The notes below the pieces were generated by a model. The model saw nothing but the letters and a program-made list of their open reading frames with translations, did no database searches and was not told the origin of the DNA. DNA of 64,000 nt from Plasmopara viticola (lineage: Eukaryota > Oomycota > Peronosporomycetes > Peronosporales > Peronosporaceae), in contig MBPM02000009.1 in the NCBI GenBank assembly GCA_001695595.3, forward strand, positions 248,001 through 312,000, written 5' to 3'. Positions 12,981 to 25,600 of this stretch are shown here, one piece after another. The position numbers and the translations under genes were made by a program. Within the stretch, counting starts at the first letter, position 1; the number at the start of each line of letters is the position of its first letter.

Positions 12981-15672
12981 CGAAATTTTTTTTTATTAAT
13001 CGTTAGGTTTAAGTTACATCGAAGCTCGAGACAATGTTTGCATCGTGAAGTCAAGTTGGCTCATGATACCTTAAGTACAGACTGCAAATGCTTCTTACTA
13101 CCCTCTTTTGTTGCGAAGACTACGATGCCTCTAAGTCAATGCTTCGACCAAAGCTTTATAAGTGAATCTGGCTACACAAGCAGAATACGGTTTTAAAAAA
13201 GTTAATAGATGGTAGGCGGTTTTGAGATATGCGCTCCACGACCCAATTACTACTCGAGACGGCGAGCGCCACTCGCGCGTCCACAAAACGTACACGTTCC
13301 GCGATCATTACAGACGGGCAAATTGAAACTCACTAATTTACAATCATTGTTCGATTTCGTGTCGCCTTAATCATCGCAACTTGTATTTGTCATGCCCATC
13401 CTCAATTTGATCGATGATGCTAGCTTGTAACAAATACTTTCCAATTTGCTTTAAAGAGGGATTAATTGTCAGCTCTTGTTTACATCATTTGGAAAGAATT
13501 TTTATCAAATGATCGACGTCTAATTTGTCGAAAAACCAAAAGCACTTGTCTCACTTTCACTTCTAATGGGCGTTATAGTCGCTCGCGTTCATCACATAAC
13601 AATTTCTGGCCGCACCATTGCACTAGAAGGCTTATAGAACTCCATTGCAACCAAGTGCTTTTTGCCATTTGATTGGATGCAAACGTCAAGCTGTGTTACA
13701 TTATAAGGGATTGTACAGCCCCCCAAAAAGTAATGTGTGCCTAGTTTATTCTCAGAAAAGTTGCTGAGCCTACGTAGTCGAAAGGCGACAATTTTGTTGG
13801 CCGCCCGAAAATTATCGTCAGGAAACGTGGCTAGATTCTGCTCACTCGATGGTGTGCACAGGTTTGTTGACATTAAGCGACAGTTTATCCTAATCAATCT
13901 ATGGTATAGTGTAGCAAAGTAGGAAAAAATAAGTCTGACTTGCCTTGTGACTTTAGCAAAAAAGGAAAGAATACACACTGTACGAGAACAAGAAAAGTAA
14001 CTATTATCTCCGGGACTACTTGTCTTCGACTATTACTCTTCCACTACTACTCTTTGACTACTATTCTCTGACTTCTATTTCGAGATTATTACTGCGCGAC
14101 TACCTTCCTCTACGGTTGCACACCTTCATGCGCATGGGCAGAAAGATAACTAGACTGTAACGGAGTACTTTGCTTAGACATGGCCGAGAAGAGTTTGATG
14201 CGTGTGGTGAAGTTCTAAAAAGCTTTTTATTTCACTCGGAATGAAGCAAGCAAGCCCATAATACCAAGTTTAATCGGCAGATGCGAGGCGCGGTGTGTAC
14301 ACAGGTGAGGGAGAAATCAGCGCAAGCTAATGTCATGCCTCTAAATATAGCTCTTCCTCGAGACGGAAAATCAGCCAACAAGATGCGCATTTATAAGGCT
14401 ACCCTTATCTGTCGATCAGCCTTTGTGTCCTTGGTATTCATTGCTCAAATGCGCGAAAGACCGCCAAAGTTGCATCCTATAAATGTATCCATATGAGCTA
14501 ATGGCTGCTAAAAACGCTCTATTTTTACACTGACAAATGTAAGCCAACAGGCCAATACCCCCTTTTTCTATTGCGGGGCGCTGGTAGCTCCTTGGAGTAT
14601 TTTCAGATCAAGTTCCGTCATTTATTATGTATCGAGGCATTTTCGGTCACTTGAACGTTCAGCCTACAACTAATCGCACACTCGGTCAAGGTAGGGCGGT
14701 TCCCAAAAAGGGTATTTAGTTGGTGTACCAGCAATAAATATCGCTTCTACACACTAATCCTTATCATGTAAGAACTTAAAGCAAACAGGTAAGGATAAGT
14801 TTGGCGGCAAATTGTTACATTATCGCGGCAGTAAATACTAGACGTGGACCTTGCCCCAAAGCTAAAAAAAATCAATCAGTACTTTATCTTGTAAAAATTA
14901 GGGTCTTTGCTGTCATCCGATAAATATTTGCACCAGTAAATGTCGAGGCTCGCACAACGATGAAGAATAGTGCCAAAGGAACAAGTGATGCAAATTGCAA
15001 GATCCAGATATTCATAAGCCTTTTACATGTATCTTGCTTTCCCAAATTAGTTCTGGATGTACAAGCCTGTACATCAAACGTTTTTCAGCTTGCTTCTGTC
15101 TACTCTACGAAAGAGAGGCTAAATTGAGGTTCTTGCGGGTCATTTTCGAATTGATCGTGAGGCCTTATATGTGTACAAACCATACCTCTTTTTGATCAAG
15201 AAGCATAGCGAACCTGGTTGCTATGGTGTGAAAGGTAATTAGTCGACCACCGAACTGTTTGATGTGCCAATCATGAAGCTTTTGGTATATTTTTGGCTTC
15301 GACTTAGCATACGTGTACACTATAAATATAATTTCTTTCGTGACATGGCTTACAGACGAGCAGTATACATAGATTTACGATGCTTTAATCGGTTTTTCAG
15401 TTGCAAAATGTCTTTATTTGAAGCCACGTGATCACTTTTCTTGCCAGAATAAATGAAAACATGCTTAATGTGTGCTATATCGGCATTGTTGCTGCAAAAG
15501 ATATGTTTCTTTCTCTTTACGCTACGGCAATTCTGCTTGATTAGCGCTACTAATAGCTTCGACCTTATAAATGCACTTTCTGAATATTTTTATTAGTTGT
15601 AGATGAACCCTTTGGCCAATCGTAGATCGGCATGATATCTATAATTAATAATGCTAAGTATTGGCTGCCAAC
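12981..15672. other. Gene-free stretch
   Basis: I see no gene here. The stretch contains the degenerate minisatellite at 14012-14113 and, near 15350-15560, one copy of an old dispersed repeat that recurs near 20265-20440 and 24860-25020. Open frames at 13592-13978 and elsewhere show no recognisable motif. Confidence 0.6.
14012..14113. repeat. Degenerate minisatellite, unit about 14 bp
   Basis: About seven imperfect units of 13-16 bases follow one another, each close to GACTAYTATTCTTY, for example GACTATTACTCTTCC, ACTACTACTCTTT and GACTACTATTCTCT. The array is pyrimidine-rich on the plus strand and has decayed by point changes and small indels. Confidence 0.6.
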
Positions 15673-15818
15673 TGTTAAGTAGAAAGTAAAAACCGAAGTG
15701 AATACATTTATCTTGACCAATGAACGGCTACCATATGTGATAACTAACTGTAACGTACTTGTAAATACTGTGAAGCCATTCACCAGTATAACATGCATTC
15801 AGCGGTGTAATTGTAACA
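15673..15818 (-). repeat. 3' LTR of copia element 1
   Basis: 146 bases. In element orientation it begins TGTTACAATT and ends CTACTTAACA, with the canonical TG...CA ends. Immediately inside it, at about 15819-15832, lies a purine-rich tract ending AAGTGGGAG, the expected polypurine primer site for plus-strand synthesis. Confidence 0.95.
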
Positions 15819-15831
15819 CTCCCACTTACCT

Positions 15832-18800
15832 CTAATGCTGTGTGTCCTTCGTTGCTGACTTGGTCTTGATTCCGGATGCTTCGCGCGAATACTTCAGCAT
15901 ATTGGTTCCAACTGCCTTCGTGAGCATATCTGCAAGCTGACTCATCGTGTCGATATATTCGATCTTCAACAGTCCTTCTTGAACGTTCTCACGAATAAAG
16001 TGGTGCTTGATGTCCACATGCTTCGTCCTAGCATGGTATCCGGCGTTATTGGCCAACGCAATAGCACCTTGGTTGTCTTCCCAAACCTATGTGCCTTCAA
16101 CTTGCTCGTGACCCATGTCCTTTAGCATTGCCCGCGTCCAAAGAACTTCTTGTGTGCATAAACTGAGAGCCATATACTCAGCTTCCGCTGAGCTCAGTGC
16201 AACTGCCCGCTGGTACTTCGACTTAAATACCACTGGTGCGCTTGCAATCATGACCATAATTCCCGAGACCGAGCGTCTGTCATCCGTGTTGCTGCCCCAA
16301 TCTGCATCCGAGTATGCTTTGACCGCAACGCTTCCACTTCCTCGGTAGACGATACCGATTTGACGCGTGGTCTTCAGATACCGTACTGCTCGAATTGCTG
16401 CGCTCCAATGTTGTAGTCCTGGGTTCTCCAGAAAACGTGATAGCTGTGTCACCACGTAAGCAATATCAGGCCGAGTGCATGTCTTTATGTACAGCAAGCA
16501 TCCAATCAAAGAGCGATAAGGCTTTGATCGCATTGTCGACCGTCTCTCTTCCGTTGTGGGTGACTGCTTTGACGACAGCTTCAAACTGATACGCAAGGAC
16601 TTTCAACACTCTAGGCATCTTGTTGACCGAATTGCTTGACCACGTCATCGACGTAGCGAGTCTGTTTGATCATCAATATTCCAATTGGCCTTTCGTGATC
16701 AATTTCCATACCCAAAATACATTCCGCCTGACCAAGCTCCTTCATCTTGAAAGCGTTCTTGAGTACTCCCTTTACTTGATTTAATTCTTTGCTGCTTCTT
16801 GCGGCGATAATCATGTCATCCACATATAGTCCAACGTAAGCAAAACCTTCTTTAGTGCTCTTGACATAAACATATTGATCTGCTCCGCAACTCTTAAAGC
16901 CAATCCTGACGAAGACACGATTAATTGTCTTGTTCCAGGCACTCGCTGTTTGCTTCAGTCCGTAAAAAGCCTTGTTTAGTTGACATATGTATCCTTGAGT
17001 ATTGTCGACACCAAGCGGAACTTCCAAGAAGACGTTGTCCGTCAAAACGCTATTGAGAAAAGCCGTGTCGGTGGGCCCTCACTGCCTTCTGTTGACTCTC
17101 CACCATCGGAGCCGTTTCTTAGCATTAGCACTGGCTCATGTCTTATTCGTGTTCGCTCCACTTCAGGCCGAAACACCAAACAATCTTCTTGTTGCACTTG
17201 GAGAGGTTGACGATACTCCGTTAGCTCAAGCCCGTTTCGTACAGGGCTCTCAAAAGGTATTAGCCGCTGTACAACGGCGCTTGGCGTACGATCTACATAA
17301 TCCAAATCGACATCCTCGACAATCTCTTCGACGGCTCCCATGGGATCGTCCGGGACTGACTGTCGATCCACTTGATGCTGAACATGCTTGAACAATTGTT
17401 TCCGGCTTAAGCTCTTGCGTGTCGTAGATGCCGCCAACCTCACGCCCATCCAACTTTACAGAGCGAGTCACTTTAATCTCGGCATTTTCCGAGTCAAACA
17501 CGCGATAGCCCTTGACATTCTCTGCATAGCCAAGAAACATAAACTCGAAGCTCTTGGGTTCCAGTTTGATCCGTTTCACATCGTCAATTTGAGCGTAGTC
17601 TTGCGAACCAAATACGCGCAGGTGATCCATTCGAGGCTTCATCTTGGAAACTAGCTCATACGGCGTGATGTCAGGATGGACCGTATTGCTGGAGCGATTA
17701 ATTTAATAAACCGCTGTATTTACCGCTTTCGCCCACCGTTTCGTTGAAACGCTCTTGTAGTGTAACATGCTGCGGGCTTTCTTCATATTTGTCCTGTCCA
17801 TACGCTCCACCACTCCGTTCTACTGCGGGCTGTATGGGACGAAGCGCTGGTGTACAATACCGTTCTCTTGACATATTCCAGCCATTTTCTTGTTTACGAA
17901 CTCGGTTCCGTTGTCGGATCGCAAACATTTTAGTCGTGCCCCACTGATATTCGTATAACGTCAGAACCTCTTGAACTTGCCAGCCACTTTACTCTTGGTC
18001 TTGATCAAAGAAAATGCAACATATCGTGAAAGGTCATCCACAAACGTGAGAATGTATTTGGCACCACCCTTCGAGATAGTTCTCGTTGGCCCCATGACAT
18101 CTGTATGAACACGCTCCAACACACGTGTCGTCTTTGTCATTGAACGAGACGGAAACACCGTGACTGTCTGCTTGCCCTTCAAAAACCCGGCACACAATAT
18201 TTCCACACTTTGCTTGATAATTGGGATACCATAAGTCAATTGCTGTGTGTTGATCAGTGCATCCTTGCTGGGGCGCCCCATGCGTGCATGCCAAAGCTCC
18301 CACTGATTGTCAGCCCCGGAATTTCAACGAGACATGCTTCTTCTTGTCCACACTCAAGAAAATTCGACTCACCAACTTTTGTGCCCGACGCAATTGCATG
18401 CTTCTTGTTCCAAATGACACATGACACGCTGTGTCAGCTAGCCAACTGACAGCAACCTTCTGTCGAGTCCGGGCATGTGCTGAACTTCAACCATGCGAAC
18501 CCTCATTCCGTTCAAACAGTCAATTTTACCGTGCCGGCTCCTTTGACAAGCGACTTCTTCCCGTCTGCAATCGTAGCTTCGATGCTAGCTTCTAAGCCCT
18601 TGTAATCAAACAAATCCTTCCTGTGTGGGGTCATGTGGGAAGTTGCTCCACTGTCAATCAACCATCCTGATGACTTCCCTTCAACAACAGCAAACACCGT
18701 GTCGTCGCTGTTGAATCTTTTACCGGCCGGGCAGTTCCGCTTCATGTGTCCATACTGGTCACAATTGAAGCACTTGCCCTTGAATCCGCCGTTATTGCGT

Positions 18801-19436
18801 GGAGGACCACCTTATCGTCCATTGTCCCGTGTCACTTTGCATCTTCTAGCATTTCCATTTACGCGAAACGCTTTCTCTGTAGCTTCTTTCCTCTGCAGTT
18901 TCTCTGACTCTTTGAGCAGCTTCTCCTTGACTTCAATCATTGAAATGTCCCTCAAATTTTCCACAATCGACGAAAACAAGTCGTACTCCGAAGGTAGATT
19001 GCTGATGAGTACCACCAGCATGGCGTGACTCATCAATTTGCTCTTTCGTAGTCTGTAGTCCCAATACTAGCTCGTCAAAAGAGTCCAGATGCTCTGCCAT
19101 CCTTGTTGCACTTTCCATCTTGAACTCATCTAGTCGACGAGTCATCACAACACGATTGTGAAGAGTCGAGTGATTGTAGTAATCGCGGAAGGCTCGCCAC
19201 GCCTTCATAGCACGCGTAGCCGACCGAATCTTGGTCTGGTGCTAGATCTCAACGTCTTGAGCAATGATGCCTAACGCCTTGGCATCATTAACAAGCCACG
19301 CCTCCGTGACGTTCTTCTCTTCCTTGACGGCCATGATGTGTCCCAGGAGACCCTTCCGCACCAGGGTCATACTCATGTTGAACTCTCAGTGGTAATGTTT
19401 ACCACTTCCTAGGAGGACTTCGGTGCGCTTGTTCAT
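15832..19436 (-). pseudogene. gag-pol pseudogene of copia element 1
   Basis: Gag probably began at the ATG at 19436. It is interrupted by TGA, where a Trp is expected, near 19387, and by TAG near 19241. A CX2CX4HX4C zinc knuckle (CFNCDQYGHMKRNC) lies near 18730-18765. The protease site is WLIDSGATSHM. Integrase keeps HTDVMGP, SDNGTEF and a GVVERM segment, but a TAG splits SPQ-NG. The reverse transcriptase starts abruptly at TDTAFLN near 17065: everything before this motif is deleted, and the integrase hinge is fused to it. YVDD is intact (LYVDDMIIA). A frameshift near 16610 precedes the RNase H part (SSAEAEYMALS), and a TAG near 16085 interrupts the VWEDNQ motif. Replication proteins could not be made from this copy. 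Confidence 0.93.
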
Positions 19437-19486
19437 ATTGGGCGAGAACGTCGCTTGCGAAGGAAGGCTTGTTGCGGCTGTTAACC

Positions 19487-19632
19487 TGTCAAGTAGAAAG
19501 TAAAAACCGAAGTGAATATATTTATCGTGACCAATGAACGGCTACCATATGTAATTACTAACTGTGACGTATTTGTAAATACTGTGAAGCCATCCGCCTG
19601 CGCAACATGCATTCAGCAATGCAATTGTAACA
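19487..19632 (-). repeat. 5' LTR of copia element 1
   Basis: 146 bases, the same length as its partner. In element orientation it ends CTACTTGACA. The untranslated leader between this LTR and the likely gag start is only about 50 bases and begins GGTTAACAGCC. I could not match this to a known tRNA primer site. Confidence 0.95.
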
Positions 19633-19637
19633 CCAAC

Positions 19638-22600
19638 AATATCCTTGTTTCTTGCTAATTATAAACGGAAAACTTTTTATGTGTGCTTTTTCGGCTTCAA
19701 GTTGACAGTGTTTTGGAAGACTTTTTTGTTGCGCAGTAAGCTATTGTGAAACGTAGTCATGAGTATAGTCGTTAAATGGACATTCAACTTGCATACATTT
19801 TTTAGATAAGTCGTCAAAAACTAAATAACTTTTCCGAGAATGAAGAAACTGTTTGTTTGACGCCATACTTAGCTTCGACTAAGCAATGCACATTTCGAAT
19901 GATCATTTTACTGAAAAGGATAATTGCTGAGCCGCAGGCATGAGCGTAAGACCCTCTTATCTGCGATGTTGAGGGACAGCTGCTGCTCAGTGATCACTTT
20001 ATTCTTGCCAAAAAATAGTGGAGAAATTTTTAGATGCAATGTTCCGGCTTTAAATTTACAAATTTGTTTCAAAGGCTTTGTTATATTGCGGCATAAAAAC
20101 ACGGTGTGCTATAAGCATTAGCGGTGTAGTCGAAAACATGCTCCGAAATATCGTGTTTGTAGTGTCAAGAGTTGATATACTTTCGTTAAGGCGCTAAGGA
20201 AGTTCATTTGATCTGTGCTGTAAAAGCTCCGGCTTTACAATCCACTTTGCGAATCTATATGATGGTGTAGATTAAAAAAGTAGTACATTGTAGATATAAG
20301 CGCGATATGCTTTAATCCTTGGTGCTGTGTAAACTTATTGCTTTCGACTAATTACCCTTACCTTCCTTTTTGCCAACACATAAATAATAGTTAATTGGTA
20401 GGTGCTATATCGACTTCGACTTGATTTTGTTCTTATGAAACAATTTTTCTGTCGCGGAACAAAATGTACGCAACCTCACAGCTACCCATAAGTAGGCAAA
20501 GACAGGCTTAAACATGCTATTTCACCTTTCAAACCTACAAAATGCCCTTTGTCTTCGGATTGAAGCCTCCACGAATCACGCGAATATTATTACACCTTAC
20601 TAAGATTCAGAAGTCAAAACGTATAGTTTATCTTTAATAGACTCGAAGGGCGACTATTTATCGGAGACATTGGATGTTACTAGAGCGGGACGAGCAAAAA
20701 GGTTCATTATACGTGAGGCATATTATGTAGGCTGCAACAACACTGTGTCAGAATATTCAGGTAATTTTTGATTGGGTGTCTTTGAACACTTGAATTGCAG
20801 AAGCGGTGATTCCATAGCGACTGAAAGTGGAATTGTCAAAAACTCACTTACAATGACTGGCTCTCAACAAGAAGCGTTACAGAATGCTGTACCACAAGCC
20901 GACTTTCAAGTCTGTCAAACGCTAATTTGGAAAAGCGGAAGCAGCTTTGTGAAATTTCAACCACGATCAGCAGAAACACAGCGCAGATCGGCAAGAATGC
21001 TCCATCCAACCTTTCCTTTGATGTGTCTTCTATCGTAAGATTCGGTCAGAAACCTTACAACGAGCTTCTTAGATACAGAGATAATGACCTAGCTTAGATC
21101 AGTGTCGCAGACATTTTTTAATCGTCTAACCTGACCTTTTATAAACTCTGAGGATATTTACGAAGCTGTAAGTAGTCAATCGTGCACCAATTGGAAGGTC
21201 TTTTAAGCTTTTCACCATCAGAGATTTACGATGTAATTTTAGCGTTGTCGTCAGCGAGCTCTACTCAATTCTAGTGCAGAAAAAGTTCCCACCAAAAGCA
21301 TTTGGGCACACTTTTCTTGAGTTATGAGCCCTCGGACCTATTCACCCTCAGTTGACGGAGCATTGCATGGTCGTGTTTATAGACTTTACTCCAGCCAGTC
21401 TTGACTTTCAGTCAGTATTGACCAAAGTTTGTATCGAAGAAGCTCAATTTTGGTCAATGTTAACATAAATTAAGGCGCGTTTAGCTTATTTTAAATCGAT
21501 GTGGAATTAATCCTATTGTTTACTTGAAGCAATATTGATCGTCACATATATGCATGTACTCTACGCTCCAGTCCAACTCGGCTAGAGAGCGATTTCTTAG
21601 CCTTTAAACCGCGATTTAAAGACAAGAATGAACGCATTTTTGTGGCAACTTTACATTCGTCTTTCTTCCAGTTTATTGGGCAAGTCTCGCCTCGGCGACC
21701 AGAATCGTCTTTATGGATGCAAAACAATTTGTAGCTGTGCGACTTTCTTGCATATGCTTGATGCTAATAGCCTTCTAAATGTTGAGCTCACAATTCTTAT
21801 TCTTGCTCACGGATTGATCATGTTCTTGCCCGATCCAGACTTCCCCAATTGTCGTGACTTTAATGACCCGGCGGATATGGGCCACAAAATTGATATTTTT
21901 CGTTTTAAGTCTCTGCCTTCATGTTCCCTCATAATTATGCTCACTCGAAGTAATTCAGCTGCCAGAAGCCCAACGGTATTTGCAAAAACTCTTTAGAAAG
22001 CTAGCGACCTCGTTCGAGCTCCGGTTCTAACTTCTATAATCCAGGATTACTTTTCGATAGATACAAACAAAAGACGAGGTCTTACATCTATTTGCGAGTT
22101 GTTTTGACTGACAAAACGAGCATACGCGGGTACCAAAATATTTCGATTATTGTGCTATCGAGCTCCAACACTTGCAAGCTCAGCAACATTTTATGGATTT
22201 GATGAGACTTTAAGGGTACCCAAGATGTAAACTAAGGCTCAAGTCAAGATATAGGTTTACTACCAACGCTAGAATGCTTTTTATCGGAAAATTGCCGTAC
22301 CCAATCATCACCTTGTGGAAAAGCCTTGACAGGACGAGTAACTCGAGCAAGTGCCGCCGTTCGCGTTAAATTGACTCAGAGATTTTAAAATGTAAATCTT
22401 GATCGTATTACTACATCTGAAGGTATATCACAGCATGATCACAAGCCTAAGGCGGGTACAAAATTAGTGAAAGCAAACACAATATCGACACATCCACATA
22501 CACAGTTCACACAATGTGAATAACAACAAATTACTGTGACCGTTGTAAACTTGGCGTGATGAGTAAGCTTAATTCTGCAGAAAAATTGATTATCAGCTCG

Positions 22601-25600
22601 TGTGTTGTGAGAAAAGCCTTGCAAATTCACGAGCTTCTTCTATCAAACTTGCACAGCAAAGTTATCATACCAAAATAGGTAGGATAGGTGTAAGCACCCC
22701 CCAGGACTAAGAAAATGACATAGACTAACAGCCTTTATTGGTGGTGGGCTAACTATGATCATCTGGGATGGTAAAAAACATCAATTAGATTCCAAATTAA
22801 TTTTAGTGGCCGTGCAATCGCAGATAAAATATTGGCGCGGTTGCCATAGCTAATGTCAGCATTAGAGCGGTTAGTTGATTATCGGTGCGTAAAGTACATC
22901 AAAATCTATGTTGGCTGATAAAAAATTAACATATTACGACTCTACTCTTGAGGGAATATCAAGCGGCGTACTGCTGGCTCGTTTCCCTCTGTTCATATAT
23001 GGAAAAAAGTACCACTCTCTTTTCCTTGTTTAGTATCATACCCGTGGTTAGACAACAGAAAATCTTCTACTAAATTAAAAAGAAAATATATAGTACGGCG
23101 CAAGTACTTCAGAGGCCCAGTACAATCATCAGCAAGGCTGATAGCTAAATTGGTTGCCGAATGACTGCGGAGCCCGAAGTCGAAGAGATTGCCTTGCAGG
23201 TCATTTAGCAAAGGCTCAGCAAAGTGCACAAACAATAGTGTCGAGAGTGGTTCGCCTTCTAAAATTTCAGCGCCAAGCTCAAATGATGAGTTGAGTGGTC
23301 GACCGTTGAACATTGGGACGGAAAAGATACCCAAACTCGAAGCCGAAAAGTGTCTACACATCCGATATGCTTTAAGATAATGTCTAGGGCGTCCTAGACA
23401 GCATTATCGAAACCTGCTGCATAATCTATCAGGCTTGCTTTTATTAAAAGGGTTAGCGACTGATTGATGCTTGAACCGCAAGCGGTCATATAAAATGTCA
23501 CACCTCAGCGCGAACCCGTATTCATCGGCATGAAGTAATTAACAAGTACGGAGTTTGGTCTATGGGCCAAATTTTCGTATTCAAAATGGCGACTACATCA
23601 AGTAACGATTTGGCTGACAAACACAGGGAAGGTCACGGGTACCTTTTTAGCAAGACTTTGCTCTCCGTTCAAACTTGATCAATTCATCGTTGGATAACCT
23701 CGAGTGTGCTACTCCCGAGGTATAAAATTGTCTTGTGATACTCAACGAATGGGCCATTCGCTTTCGTAGTCTTAACGGCTGCGGCGTGAAAATTACTCAA
23801 AATTTCGAAAAACGTGGAAGAGCTGTTCAAGAAAGCTTATTCTACGAGCGTCATACTTGTCTTAATGTTTTGCAAAATTTGAGTCAATCCTATACGATCC
23901 TGCTCAAGTTTCGTTGCCAAACGTCTTGGAAGGCGAGCAATTTACATCAGATCAATACAATGAAGAGTAAAAAAAACTAAGAGCATTTCTTTTGCCAAAT
24001 TTACAGGTTTGAGCATCTTGTGGAGCACGAGGGGCAGCCGACAAATTTTGAGCGCCAATCCTTTTATAAAAATCTACTTCTTTTTTATGCTCATCCCACC
24101 TTTATTTATATGTACTTTTGCACTGACAATTTGATCCGGCAGAATGGCAGCAGCTTAAGTTGAATCTTGTTCTAACAGAAAGGAAAGCCATATTTGACTT
24201 TTTTGGTAAAGATGAGTACGCACTAGTAGGTTTTGCCTTTTGCCTTATCCCCTTAGGAAATTTGTTCTTTCGGCCCTTCTAACTTTTTTGCACTTATATC
24301 TTTTCTGTGTTTCAACTATGGGGTTCTACCTATAGAATAAGTCAAAGCCGATAAGGCAATCACGAGTGTTTGAGGTAAGGGATAAAAACAAATTTGTCAC
24401 ATCCTGCGGTCCAAATTGGTAAGTTATAGTCATGTTAGCGAACTACAAAGCCTACGCCAATCGGTTTTACCGTCTGATCTTGTATAAATCTATACTCACC
24501 TAGCCTATTGATCAGGATCCCACTCCTCCATCACACCCATGGTGAAAATAATGCCTCCAGGGGCATCTTATATCACTTAACTTTGTTTGCCGCCAAATCT
24601 GTCACAACTCTATGACTACGACAAATTACATTTTCATCCTAAAATTTTAGTTTATAATTCGAATAGTTAAGCGAATATCTAGATGCAAAGTGGTAGCTAG
24701 CAGCTTTGTGTAGCGCAATATCGAGTTTGTTGCGGTATTGGGTTATGGCATACCATAGTCAGAAGTGACGTAGTCTTTTAGTAAATATTGTGTTCGTGAA
24801 AGCCCCGGCCCTTCTTCGGATGCGGTCATGTCAAAGTATCCCCTCAATGATTCCGAGATGTCTGCAGAATGGATGCTTCTCAGTAGTAAGCGAAGGGAAC
24901 TTGTTCGATATGTGCTATATTGACGTTGTTGCTGCGAGAGATTCGTTTGTTGTAATTGAATAATAATCCTCTTCTTACACACTAATAGAATACTGTTTGG
25001 TTAGTGCTATTGCCAAACTTTATCTATTCTTAAGCTTTATCCGATGAAAGTAACTGATTTTACTGGTTGAAGATCAGCACTTAGTCTTTTACTTCTCAAT
25101 AGTAAGCGAATCTTTGGCCTCTTGTTTAGTTATAACTTACCACTATGCTGTCGCTAGTGACGATTAAGGGTGGCAATAGTTTGCTGGATCGTTAGCTACT
25201 TTTGATGATCAGATCTCGTCCATAAGCTTGAAACAAATATTTGGTTGCATCGAAAGCTATAGTGAGCAAAAATAGAGCAAAAAGGGATTTTTTTGCTCTA
25301 TCTTTCCTTTACAATTTTCAAAATTCTTTTTTTTACTAAGTCCTAGTGTGAGTCAATTGTATTTGGTTAACATCACGGGTCAATCCACTATTCGTCACAT
25401 TTTGCGTCGCAAATTGCTAGTATATACGTCATGCTATCGATATACGAGGCGTACGCCAACAGTACTATCTTCTTACCCTGATTATACTGGGCATTGTAAA
25501 GGTTCTGCTGTCTCTAAATAATATTTGCATACCGACGCCATATGGCTAGAAATGCTTCTATTTTCTAGCGACAGTGGTTAAGCATTTGTTGCAAGCCATT

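Larger units (their letters stand above)
15673..19632 (-). mobile_element. Ty1/copia LTR retrotransposon 1, full-length but inactive
   Basis: A 3960-base element bounded by two 146-base LTRs and by a perfect 5-base target duplication, CCAAC, at 15668-15672 and 19633-19637. Coding order on the minus strand is gag, protease, integrase, reverse transcriptase, RNase H, which is the copia order. It is short for a copia element because the first third of the reverse transcriptase has been lost. Several in-frame stops confirm that it is dead. The two LTRs differ at a number of positions, so the insertion is not recent. Confidence 0.95.

Noticed and set aside
17002..17449. Plus-strand and alternative minus-strand frames in the copia element 1 hinge
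   Set aside because: The low-complexity hinge between integrase and reverse transcriptase is open by chance. The copia motifs are only in the assigned frames.
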